From Riptortus pedestris (Eukaryota; Arthropoda; Insecta; Hemiptera; Alydidae): a stretch of 64,000 nt of DNA. The notes under the pieces were generated by a model, which did no database searches, was not told the origin of the DNA, and worked only from the letters and a program-made list of their open reading frames with translations. How positions within the stretch are numbered: position 1 is the first letter of the stretch; each line of letters starts with the position of its first letter. The stretch covers positions 25,327,001 through 25,391,000 of the forward strand of contig CM032230.1 of NCBI GenBank assembly GCA_019009955.1, given 5' to 3'. Shown in pieces: positions 34,760 to 44,779 of this stretch. A program made the translations under genes and the position numbers.

Positions 34760-34884
34760 GTTTTGAACGGACTTCATTTTCGTCATCTACTAGGTAGGAT
34801 CGATGGACATTTGAAGAAAAACTTCGAAAATTCCGTCATGAGTACAACCTCAATAGCTGATTTCCCTTAAGGGAAATCTGCTAA
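33749..34884 (+). mobile_element. HLE-A, complete, with palindrome inserted in (TA)n
   Basis: TCCGTCACGCAGGGGCTGCG to CTAA. The (TA)n tract (34428-34440 and 34693-34753) is split by a foreign palindromic element. The 5' third is nearly identical in plan to 5507-6360 (minus strand), including the G-run (33962-33973). Followed at once by another HLE-A. Confidence 0.9.
34441..34692. mobile_element. Palindromic hammerhead-like element
   Basis: 34477-34690 is a perfect palindrome: two 107-bp arms, no spacer, centred on GTAC (34582-34585). A 36-bp one-sided tail (34441-34476, containing GGTTAGAACCGCC) lies to the left. Each arm carries TTGAAGA (34599-34605 on plus), an extra T, stem II GATGC/GCATC with loop CATC, GAAA (34621-34624), then CGCT/AGCG and GGTA. 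The first core base is T instead of C. Inserted in the (TA)n of HLE-A. Confidence 0.8.
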
Positions 34885-34887
34885 AAG

Positions 34888-35362
34888 TCCAGCACACGGG
34901 GCTGCTTAAAATAAGCAGAGTAAAGCTAAATTTTCTATTTCTAATTAAGAATCGGAATAGTAGAAGTGGGGATTTAAGGCTGAAAACAAGAAAGTACGAA
35001 TAACTTGCTTAATATTAAAGCTAGGAAAAATAGTATAGAACAACAATTGTTGAGCATCAATAGTTTAACAAGATTGGAAAAATTACATCATTTTTCAATA
35101 TTTCGCTTAATATTGAAAGTAGAGAAACATTGTATATAACAACATTTATAGAACATTAAATTTACAATAACGTTGGTCCTATACAATTTTTCTATCCAAA
35201 GTCTAATAACGGAGTTATTTCGAATTTTTGGAAATTCTCCGCCTCTAAACCTTCCCTCCTAATAGACCGATTTCACCATTACCGAACTTGTTCTTCAGTT
35301 TTACATAAAACGTTTATTGAGTTTGGTAAGGAATAAACAAAACGTTCGACCGCTAGAGACAG

Positions 35363-35445
<83 letters not shown>

Positions 35446-35459
35446 AAAATAAAAAACAA

Positions 35460-35511
<52 letters not shown>

Positions 35512-35572
35512 ATTTTTTTTCAAAAATAGCGTCATGAGTACAATCTCAAAAGCTGAGTTATCTTAAGGGGAA
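34888..35572 (+). mobile_element. HLE-A, diverged, in tandem with previous copy
   Basis: Starts GTCCAGCACACGGGGCTGC directly after the CTAAAA of the preceding copy and ends in a decayed hairpin (GAGTTATCTTAAGGGG). Two (TA)n tracts (35368-35440, 35464-35507) are separated by an A-rich stretch. Long open frames here are only TA repeat. Confidence 0.75.
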
Positions 35573-35634
35573 CGCGAGGTAATTGATAGTAAGAGCTGCA
35601 AAAATAAGGATTCCAGATTTTTTTTGAAATTATG

Positions 35635-35670
<36 letters not shown>

Positions 35671-36557
35671 GTAAGGGGAAGAAATATCCCTCCGCTCCTG
35701 TGACTTCGCACGTGCTGCAATGACTTGTTATTAAGTTGTTTCATGTTCTATTCTTTATTTCCCTCGGAATGAGAACACGAAGTAAGCAGTACTTGTATTT
35801 TTAAGGCTGTGCATGAGGTGTTTAGTGATACAGTTGTTTTGAGTGTAAATTCCATGAGTAAGGAGTAGGGGTTAAGCGAAAGCTGAAAAATATCACATTT
35901 ATTGGGAGTCGGAAAATGCTGCATAAATAATCTTGCTGTATTTTTTTTTTTGTATTTTTCAGTTTTAAGCCTCAAGTAACACACCCCCTCGTCCCCCCCC
36001 GCATAAGCACTAAGCTACTAAAAGTTTTATTCATTTGTTTCTCTTCTGGGGAACTTAATCCAAGGATTTGTATTATGAAGTTTGGTGCACACACCTACTT
36101 ATTTTACATCAACTTACGCCTATCATGAAACAATCATAAATACTAGAGATTCTTTCCATCGGGGCTTTACTATGTGAGACACATCCATAAAAACGTGATT
36201 TGACGCCATTCTCGAGCATTTTATGCCGCTGAAGGTTCTACTTTTATTTGATTAATTCAATATTTATGAATGAAATGATGGATGAAAATTTCATATCTCG
36301 CTTTAATTTCAATGTCTGTTCAATAGTCTTCTTATTAGGATGAAATTGGGAATATAATGTGAGATGAGATAGTCAGTTGCATGAGGGATGAATTTATTAT
36401 TGTAAATTAGGTTGCACCTCCACTAAACAAACGACGGGTGAAGGAGGTATGTATGATGATTAAAGTCTCAAGATGTTACTTTTTAAATTTGTTTACTTCG
36501 AATTATTTAATTATATTTTTTTTATACAATGAAGTTTATAATTTGTTTTCTAATATT
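35573..36557. other. No recognised gene; (TA)n and weak HLE-A trace
   Basis: (TA)n at 35636-35668. 35845-35920 (GTAAGGAGTAGGGGTTAAGCG) is a faint HLE-A second-subfamily trace on plus. Otherwise unassigned. Confidence 0.4.
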
Positions 36558-36787
36558 GGGGGCTCAGGTTAGCCATGCGAGCTAAAGCGTTTACTTTTAT
36601 CTTACATGATAAACCTAGAGTGGCGAGTTCGATTCTCGCCTGGGCAAAGGAAATTATTTAGTGACGAAATTCATTAAATAACGTCCTAAAATCCCACCCT
36701 GGCTAGAAAAGGGTGGTAACCTGTAGATAACCCGTCCCGATTAGCCTAAGTTGCAAAAAGTGGACATTAATAAATAAATAATATTGT
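36558..36787 (+). mobile_element. SINE-C, full length (reference copy)
   Basis: GGGGGCTCAGGTTAGCCATG with A-box-like GGTTAGCCATGCGAGC, B box GAGTTCGATTCTC (36627), a non-tRNA body (GACGAAATTCATTAAATAAC, CCACCCTGGCTAGAAAAGG, CCGTCCCGATTAGCC) and an (AATA)n tail. tRNA-derived, non-autonomous, dependent on an unidentified LINE. Confidence 0.85.
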
Positions 36788-36802
36788 AATGTATCATTTA
36801 TT

Positions 36803-37134
36803 CGTTAATCACAAAACTTTTTTATGGCTCCTCACAATTTTATTTCTTATAAACGCTGAGCGCTTTCGGGGACTAAATCCCCATCCTCAGAGCGTAGGGC
36901 GATCTTATAGACTTGCTACCAGGCTAAACCCTGCCGATGCACTCATCGACTCACAGTGCATCGGCAGGGTTTAGCCGTGTAGCAAGTCTATAAGATCGCC
37001 CTACGCTCTGACGATCTGAGGATGGGGATTTAGTCCCCGAAAGCGCTCAGCGTTTATAAGAAATAAAATTGTGAGGAGCCATAAAAAAGTTTTGTGATTA
37101 ACCATACATCACCCTCACCACCAGCTAAAAATAA
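36803..37134. mobile_element. Palindromic hammerhead-like element with TSD
   Basis: Arms 36804-36943 and 36955-37102 are inverted copies around an 11-bp spacer. The right arm has an 8-bp extra (ACGATCTG region). An unpaired tail (37103-37134) is at the right. Perfect 12-bp direct repeats GTATCATTTATT flank it (36791-36802, 37135-37146). Plus-strand motif: CTGAGGA (37016-37022), extra T, stem II GGGGA/TCCCC, GAAA (37039-37042), stem III GCGC/GCGT, then TT. The mirror motif is on minus (36848-36890). The fit to CUGANGA..GAAA is complete; stem I is not apparent. Confidence 0.8.
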
Positions 37135-37392
37135 GTATCATTTATTATCATTATTTGCGTTGCGTTAAAAACGCTTCGTTATTCTAATAAACCCAGATAT
37201 TTGGAAGTTGGGCCTTTAATCTGAAAATATCCCAACAGTATAATTACTTCCACCTGCCATAAACCAACTCCGACTAAAATAGATTTTAATTATTAGTTTG
37301 TTATCTGTTCCATACTAGTTCCAAACTAGTTCAAGGTCCCTGTTTTTCAATAATCAACCCCTCTTCCCCTGAAAGTCCGTCACTCATATATA
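37103..37392. other. No recognised feature except HLE-A end scrap
   Basis: AGTCCGTCACTCATATATA at 37373-37392 is the first 10 bp of an HLE-A joined directly to the next copy. Confidence 0.4.
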
Positions 37393-37947
37393 TTAGCAGA
37401 GTCGTACTCATGCTTTTGAAATTTTTCTTCAAATGTCCGTCGATCCTACCTAGGAGATGACGATAATGAGGTCCGTTCAAAATCCGCTCTGTATATTTAT
37501 ATATATATTTGTCTGTTACCTCTCTAGCGGTTGCAATTATTGTCTAATAGTTACCAAACTCGATATTTAGTCATTTTATGTAAAATGAAAGACCAAGTCC
37601 GGACTAGGGGGAGGGGGGGTTTAGAGGGGAGGATTTTTGAAAATTCGAAATATCTCCGATACTATACGTCGGATCGAAAAATTGTATAGAACCAATCTTA
37701 TTTCAAATTAAATGATCTATAAACGTTATGTACATCTTTTCATTATCTTTAATATGAACCAAGATATTTGCGTTTTTTAATTTTCGACCCCCACTCCTGC
37801 ATATGTCATAACAACAATATGCTATTATATTATGAAGCCTAAATAACAAATATTTTTCTCATTGAACTTTTATGTCATGAGATAAATGCAAATACGGGAC
37901 GTAAATGGTAAATCTGCTTAGTTAACGCAGCCTCTGCTTGACGGACT
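37393..37947 (-). mobile_element. HLE-A, hairpin deleted
   Basis: TTAGCAGA joins directly to GTCGTACTCATG, so the palindrome is lost. The 5' end is CGCAGCCTCTGCTTGACGGAC at 37947. Short (TA)n. Confidence 0.85.
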
Positions 37948-37948
37948 T

Positions 37949-38075
37949 TAATTTTGAACGGACCTCATTTTCGTCATCTACTAGGTAAGATCGGCATATG
38001 AAGAAATGTTTTGAAAATTGCGTCGTGAGTGCAATCTTAATAGCTGATTTCTATTAAAGGAAATCTGCTAAAATA
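37949..38075 (+). mobile_element. HLE-A 3' end abutting an opposite copy
   Basis: AATTTTGAACGGACCTCATT to CTGCTAA, starting exactly where the minus-oriented copy ends. It contains only the segment downstream of the microsatellite. Confidence 0.85.
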
Positions 38076-38515
38076 TAGTTTGAATCAGCCGCCTCGAAGT
38101 AAGTAAGTTGACCGAGAAATACCACCGACGAATGGGAACACAGTAGTGCACCCCAAGTGAACGAACCCCTGGGATGCGAGCACACTGAAAGCCGAACCAA
38201 CACTGAATTAGACAGAGCGGTAGCGCGCAGCCTCCGGCAGAAGTGGCGGGAGGGAAAGCTGCTAGCCATCTATCAGGAGGGCAGCATCTCCAAGGAGCTT
38301 AGCACAATACTAGTAGCTACTGGCACGTCCTTGTATTGCTGAAATTCCATAGAGGTACAAAAATGTCTTTCTGTCTTCTGCTTCCAGTAAAATAATCGAT
38401 ACTATACTGACCTTTAAGTGTACCTTTATAGGCTGTATTCAAATACTGTCATACTCACTAAACTACAAATCAAAATGAGTTACTTGCCAAAGGTAGTCCA
38501 TTTATAGATGAGGTG
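38076..38515. other. No recognised feature; GC-richer block
   Basis: 38080-38340 has higher GC than its surroundings and open frames on both strands (for example 38157-38342 plus). No family recognised; may be unique DNA. Confidence 0.35.
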
Positions 38516-38637
38516 TTAGCAGATTTCCCTTAAGGGAAATCAGCTATTGAGGTCGTACTCATGACGCGATTTTCAAAAAATTTCTTCAAATGTCCATCGT
38601 TCCTACCCAGTAGATGATGAAAATGAGGTCCTTTCAA

Positions 38638-38719
<82 letters not shown>

Positions 38720-39171
38720 CTGTTAACGCTCTAGCGGTCGCAATTTTTGTTTGATCGTTACGAAACTCGATATTCTCTATCTTGAATATTAACCGAGATA
38801 TTTGCATTTTTATGAAGTCTGTGGTCGGGTATAGTTCGGATTAGGTCGGCCATTTCCGTCCTTGCTCGGCTCCGGTGGAAGCTTCTTCTAACCTTACATG
38901 TCGTTTCTAGCCTTACCTTACCTTTGTTATTTTGTGAGAATTATGCAAATACGTTCTGTTCATCCGCCCCCCCCCCCTTCTTTAGTTCATGGACTACTAA
39001 AATTTGAGTTATTAAAATATAAATTATTCTTACAATTCAGAAGCCGTTTCAGTTGGGAATTTATTTTAATTAACTGAAAGATGTCTCATTACCGTTTGTA
39101 TTTAATCACGGTGGTATTGTGTTACCAGTATGCAGATTTCTCCATTGTAAAACTTGTAATGGGAAATCTGT
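38516..39171 (-). mobile_element. HLE-A with internal deletion
   Basis: Perfect palindrome at the left. (TA)n at 38645-38716. CGAAACTCGATATTCTCTATC shows the G-rich middle segment is deleted. The 5' terminus is cut at GGGAAATCTGTG (39171). Confidence 0.85.
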
Positions 39172-39208
39172 GATCTGAAGATGAGATCTCATCTTTAGCA
39201 GTAATACA

Positions 39209-39600
39209 AAATAGTCTGTCAAGCAAGGGTTGAGTAAACTAAGCAGACTTCCCACTTTGCTGGTAAGAAACATTTTCTTTTCTCCCCCCACCCCCTCCCC
39301 TCATATATTCTCTATGTCCATATAAAAATCCGACGAGTACAAGTGTTTACTGTAAGCTGGAAAATAATATTTGAGCTATGAAAAAAATGCACAGAACATC
39401 ATTGGTGGTTTAACAAGATTGGTTCTACTACAATTTCCCTAGAATGGAGATTATTTGTATTTTCGATTCCCCGCCTCCAATCCCTCCCTATTCTTAGTCC
39501 GGTTTCTCTCACAAACTAATATGAACTTTAGTATTGAATAAAACACAATTATAAACGGATATCATCTATTCTGGCTTAAAAAAGATATATCTGTTATTTA
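39209..39600 (+). mobile_element. Old HLE-A copy
   Basis: Decayed 5' end (AGTCTGTCAAGCAAGGGTTG, AAGCAGACTTCCCAC) and scattered family blocks to about 39560 (CCGCCTCCAATCCCTCCC, AATAAAACACAATTATAAACGG). Confidence 0.55.
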
Positions 39601-39624
39601 TCCCGCACTATAGAATATCTCCAG

Positions 39625-39790
39625 AAAGTTTTTAAACGCTACTATGTCTCCATATTTAGTAGAAAAAGGTTCAAGTGCGTTTACCAATCTTCTAACAAAG
39701 AAAACGAAGCCAACTGGACATCATCAACCAAGAATAGAAGATAAAACCTGTCTAAATTGATGTAAAATATTGAAACATCAATGTCAAAGG
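39625..39790 (+). pseudogene. hAT transposase C-terminal remnant
   Basis: The plus strand reads TMSPYLVEKGSSAFTNLLTK, then KTK. After a frameshift, LDIINQE and KIKPV continue the conserved block. In hAT transposases of the ZBED/SCAND3-like kind this region reads SP.LVEKGFSAV..LLTK.R.RLDI..RGDLRL. Only ~50 codons remain, ending next to the (GA)n tract. Clearly broken. Confidence 0.55.
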
Positions 39791-39840
39791 ACGAAGTTCA
39801 TGCCTTCCACTAAAAAGCGTTTATTTTCAAGAGAAAGAGT

Positions 39841-40123
<283 letters not shown>

Positions 40124-40127
<4 letters not shown>

Positions 40128-40851
40128 AACGCCCAATCACAGTTTTGAAAATACACGCCGCCCTATTTTTCTTGTGAAGGCGTCGAGGGACCAAATGTGG
40201 CGAAACGCACAAATCCTTCCAGACGGGTGACACGAATATATTTCTAGTAAGGCCTCTCATAGACCCATTAGACACACGATCCTTCTAAAACAAAATCAAC
40301 TGAAAAAAATATACTTTAATAAATTTGTTTACACTTATTGATAGGTATATATGGGTATTTGTTAATGGGATTTTTGCGTGGTGGTATAATTTGGTGGAGG
40401 TTGTAGATATTTAAAAAGCCAGTAAAGACTTGCCGAGCGGGTGGTTGCGAAACTATGAGGTCGAGCCAGGTTGCGGCAGGACTTGCTACACAGCCTTCCA
40501 CAAGATTGACAACTAATATGACGGACTAACTCGTACAAAGCTACTAAGTAGTCGTAAGACTCGCTCAGATAACCCCTTTCGCTACTACATTCTGACATTC
40601 AATTTCAGCAACAGAGTAATACATATCCTTTCCGCAGGGGCTAAGTCAACTAAGCAGATTTCCCAAGCTCTAAAATATGATGGACTCAACAAGTCCTTTT
40701 GAAGCGGGAAAAACATCCCTGCCGAATTTAAATAGAAAATTTGATAAATATATCAAAAACAGATGTAACTTCTTCCAAGGAAGCTCTTTCTTCCACAATG
40801 TGTTTATTGAAACATAGTACCCATCTCTGGAGCCTGTTGACAAAAAGATTT
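40124..40851. other. No recognised gene; HLE-A 5' scrap
   Basis: 40629-40668 (TCCGCAGGGGCTAAGTCAAC, AAGCAGATTTCCC) is an HLE-A 5' end. The rest is of mixed composition with no domain recognised. Confidence 0.4.
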
Positions 40852-41420
40852 TTTTTATTTATTTATTTGGTTTGTGGCCCACAGCGATGGTGATTGGCAT
40901 TGTTAGAATAATGTATTTACTCTTTCATGCACTAACCTTTTTGTACTTTATTTTTATATGAGAAAACATTTCATTAATATCTGATTGTTTCTCATATCCG
41001 TGCTTCGTCTAAATGAATATCATAAAAGTTAACCCTTTTAAATCTTTTTAGGTATGCTGTAGACCTATTCTATTTTGTAATATATGTTTTTGTAAATGTT
41101 TATGTGTTTCAAATATGTTAGTATTTGTGGAATATATTGGCTGCTGTCAGTTAATATTTCTGTTTTATTGTTAGGTGTTTTTGCAGTATTTACAAATAGG
41201 GTTATCAGTCCTTGTCATTAAGTGTCTATGTGTCAGTTATGTGTGACCGATCCTGAGTCTGGCATGGACAACTTCCTCTCGTCTAGTACTCCTATAGCTC
41301 GATGGCCACTTATTAATAGAACTTTTGATACTACGGAGGTGGTTCTTTACTTCCAGCCATTCTGATTGTCATTTGTTTAGGATTCGGTGCCGTATATGTC
41401 TTACTATGTCTCACGAAAAG
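40852..41420 (-). mobile_element. LINE 3' end (second copy)
   Basis: Closely matches 49520-50110: the same 3' UTR (CCACAGCGATGGTGATTGGC), (AAATA)n-type tail at 40852-40870 and the degraded C-terminal coding region (about 41170-41400), where the CCHC knuckle and RIGHT-like block can still be followed on the minus strand. Frame broken. Confidence 0.75.
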
Positions 41421-41627
41421 AATAATTATGTGAAGTCATACAACAAAGAGTATTTAAACTAATCAAAAAAAAAAAATACTAAAAATCAATACTAGCCTAA
41501 AAAAGAAATAAAACCGGTATTGAAATACAAGTTAAAGTTCAACAGTAGAACTAAAAATAGAAATAGATGTCACAGAAGGGCTGTCATTATTTAAAAGCAT
41601 ACACTCAACTAGTCAACATATAAAAGT

Positions 41628-41890
41628 CCGTCACGCAGAGGCTGCGTAATCTAAGCAGATTTCCCGCGTGAAGTTTAACAACAGATAAATGTACATACTG
41701 TTAATAAATGTATATAACAATATTTATAGTACATTTAACGCGATATAAGATTGATTCTATACATTTTAGCTGATTTCCCTTAAGGGAAATCAGCTATTGA
41801 GGTCGTACTCATGACGCGATTTTCGAAAATTTTCTTCAAATGTTCATCGATCCTACCCACGTGATGACGAAAATGAAATTTTTCGAAAAT
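41628..41890. mobile_element. Composite HLE-A: plus 5' half joined to minus 3' half
   Basis: 41628-41762 is a plus-oriented 5' end (TCCGTCACGCAGAGGCTGCG, then ATAACAATATTTATAGTAC). 41763-41890 is a minus-oriented 3' end beginning with a perfect palindrome around CCCTTAAGGG. It ends AAATGAAATTTTTCG, folding back on its own sequence. Confidence 0.8.
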
Positions 41891-41907
41891 CGCGTCCCAA
41901 CGCCATA

Positions 41908-42180
41908 ATTACGTTTCCATAATTCGAATCTCCAGCTTATATTTATCCAATTCCACGTTTTGCCTAAAAATGATATGAGACAATCCGCTGAATATGAAAA
42001 GCGTTCCAATACTTTAACAGAGAGGATTGTGATAAACTGTGAAGAAACCTTGGGTACCCGTTATCCTTTAAATACTGGTAATTCATATTGAGAAAGTAGA
42101 ACGAGCACTGAGAAATTTAGATGATAGCCAAATTATTCTTGAACATAAAAAAAATGTTGTAGCGATCTGGATCTAGAAAT
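41908..42180 (+). repeat. Direct duplication, unit 1
   Basis: Diverged copy of 42540-42817: both have TTCCATAATT.GAAT, CCAGCTTATATTT/CCATCTTATATTT, GCGTTCCAATA, ATTCATATTG and GTAGCGATCTGGAT. Nature unknown, non-coding. Confidence 0.6.
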
Positions 42181-42539
42181 GTCACTGAGTTTAATGGGAG
42201 AAAGGGAGAGAACGATTAGATTGTTCTTAATCCTCAGGAAGGAACTTAACCTTTCAGGATTATATATTTCTAAAAAATTCTTACCCTTTCTGAAATGGTA
42301 CGTACAAAATGAGCAATATTTTCTACGATGTTTAATTTGCTATAAAATTAGTTTGGGGAAAAAAATGTTATAGTAAAGTTTTTTCAGTTCAGTAAGTTGG
42401 AAAGTAATTATTATAAAGGAAACTTATCCTCCTCTTAAGCTAAACATGTTACTAATTGATAAAATAATATTAAAGAAAAAGAAAACATGTGGTCTGAGCA
42501 TTTGAATTCATAACTAACTAAAGTTGCAGTCTCAGAATT

Positions 42540-42817
42540 TTTCCATAATTTGAATTTCCATCTTATATTTTACCGATTACACTTTTTGTCCAAAGCAAAG
42601 ACTCGTCGAGAAAATATATCAGAAAATCAGCTAAAACTTCATAAACGTTCCAATAATTTTAGAGAGTGACGGCGATAACCTCACCCAACTTTGGACAACT
42701 GTTACATTAAAAATATTGGTATTTCATATTGGGTATGTAGAATGAACAATGGGAAATATAGATAATAGTCAATTTATTTTTGAATACAATGATGACGTAG
42801 CGATCTGGATGTAGAAT
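42540..42817 (+). repeat. Direct duplication, unit 2
   Basis: Second unit about 632 bp downstream of the first. A SINE-C later inserted at its end, within GGATGTAGAATT. Confidence 0.6.
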
Positions 42818-43040
42818 TATTATTATTATTTATTAACGACCACTTTTTTCAACTTAGGCTAATTGGGACGGGTTATCTACAGGTTACCACCCTTATCTAG
42901 CCAGGGTGGGATTTCAGGATGTTATTTAATGAATTTCGTCACTAAATAATTTCCTTTGCCCAGGCAAGAATCGAACTCGCCACTCTAGGTTTACCATGTG
43001 AGATTAAGGTTAACGCTTTAACTCACATGGCTAACCTGAG
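42816..43040 (-). mobile_element. SINE-C, full length with 12-bp TSD
   Basis: Flanked by GGATGTAGAATT at 42807-42818 and 43040-43051. The minus strand shows TCAGGTTAGCCATGTGAG, B box GAGTTCGATTCTT and an (AAT)n tail. The duplication fixes the insertion exactly. Confidence 0.9.
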
Positions 43041-43130
43041 GATGTAGAATTGCGCGCTGTAAGGTCCACAACCAAACCACTTACAAAAATATTAAGAAAG
43101 GGAATTTCACCAAAAATTAACATTTATAAA

Positions 43131-43212
43131 AAATATTATTATTTATTAACGTCCACTTTTTTCAACTTATTGGGACGGGTTATCTACAAAGTTACCACCC
43201 TTTTCTAGTCAG
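43131..43212 (-). mobile_element. SINE-C 3' fragment
   Basis: TTATTAACGTCCACTTTTTTC through TAGTCAGGATGGGAC; 5'-truncated copy. Confidence 0.75.
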
Positions 43213-43687
43213 GATGGGACGATATAAACGATATAAAAATTAATCGAACATTGATTTATTCAATATAAATGAATGTAATTCATATGTTTAAACTGATATA
43301 GGCACCTTCAGTGTCCAGAGTATATTTGTGGAGATACTGTATTCTATGCTGACTACTGAGGGGATTATCAATGTCCGAGGAACAAAGGTCACATTTCTGA
43401 AGATACTGGTTAACAATCAGTCAACCCACCAGGTTAAACTCATCTATATTATATACCATCAGCCCAAGTTGACGTTTCCCGACCGATCAAAAAGTACTAA
43501 AAATTCCTGGTAAATGAAATTTTATTATAGTAATTCATCTCGCTAACTGTTTAGTGTATGGACTTCAAGAGATATGAACGTTATTCTAGAAATATAATAA
43601 AATTAACTCTATAAATACCCGACCACATGGGGAGATAACACGAAATTTGGTAAAACTCCAGGTTTTTGGTTTAAAGAAACTATACTT
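43213..43687. other. No recognised feature
   Basis: AT-rich; short open frame at 43328-43513 has no recognised similarity. Confidence 0.4.
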
Positions 43688-44262
43688 TTAAGCATATTTC
43701 CCTTTGGGTAAATACTCTCATTAGGTACTCATGATGTCATGATGGGATTTTCGAAAAATTTCTTCAAATGCCCACATATATATTTCTCTGTTAACGCTCT
43801 AGAAGTCGCAATTTTTGTCTGATCGTTACCAGACTCGATATTTAAACGATTAATGAAAAAAGGGATATCAAGTTCGTTAACGGCTAAAATTCGAACAGTT
43901 GGAAGAGGGGTTTAGAGGGAGAATTTCGATAATTCTTAATATCTTCGTTATTATGCGTTGTATCGAAAAATTGTTTAGTACCAATCGTATTGCAAATGTA
44001 ATGTTTTATATATTTTAATATTTTTATGCACGTTGTATTGTTATCTTGGTTAATAACCGAGATATTTGCATTTTATAGTTTTTGGCAATCAGTAAACCCC
44101 AACTCCTACTCATGTCATATTAACAAAAAGCTGTTATATCATGAAGCATTTCATTTGAAGCCTAAAAGTATTCATTGAACTTTTAATTTTGAGATAAATG
44201 CAAATACGTGACCCACTTGGGAAATCTGCTTAGATAACGTAACCCCTGCGTGACGGACTTTA
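43688..44262 (-). mobile_element. HLE-A, complete, (TA)n collapsed
   Basis: Decayed hairpin (AAGCATATTTCCCTTTGGG) to AACCCCTGCGTGACGGAC. The stretch from GTCCATCG to the microsatellite is deleted. Confidence 0.8.
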
Positions 44263-44389
44263 TTAATTCCTAAGTGATATTCAGAATGCGGTTTATGCTG
44301 GCTTGGCGTAATATACAAAACCCAAGGCCAATTCTAAGTAGTACGTGAATTGCAATATTTTAGCCATTACAATGTTATAGCTTGAAAGG

Positions 44390-44650
44390 TTTATAATAAT
44401 ATTTAAGCTTCATGGCTTCGGATGAGTAGTATTAAGGGTTTACCGAAGACTAAAATCAAGAAAGTACTAATAAACTGGTTAATATTTTAGCTAAGTAAAA
44501 CAAGAACAAAAATTTTGGGACATCAATAGAATAACGAGATTGATTCATTTTTCGAAACAATTCATAGAAACGGAGATATTTGGAATTTGCAAATTCCCCG
44601 TTAATCCCACCGAGGTCGCCCACTTTGTGTGCCACAAACGACTATAAACA
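44390..44650 (+). mobile_element. Old HLE-A fragment
   Basis: GATGAGTAGTATTAAGGGTTT, AATAAACTGGTTAATATT and CGGAGATATTTGGAATTTG follow the second subfamily in order. No termini. Confidence 0.5.
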
Positions 44651-44779
44651 TCAGTGTTGAACGGAACTGTTAAATATTATTTATGGTACACATAAAATAA
44701 ACATTTTACAAGAAAACTAAAAGTTGAATAAAAATCTTTGTGGTATTACATATCCAAATAAAGTGACTCATGATCATCA

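Noticed and set aside
35317..35535. Tyr-Ile repeat open frames (also 3672, 21925, 22856, 32056, 51183, 54698)
   Set aside because: (TA)n inside or beside repeats; tyrosine-isoleucine runs are artefacts.
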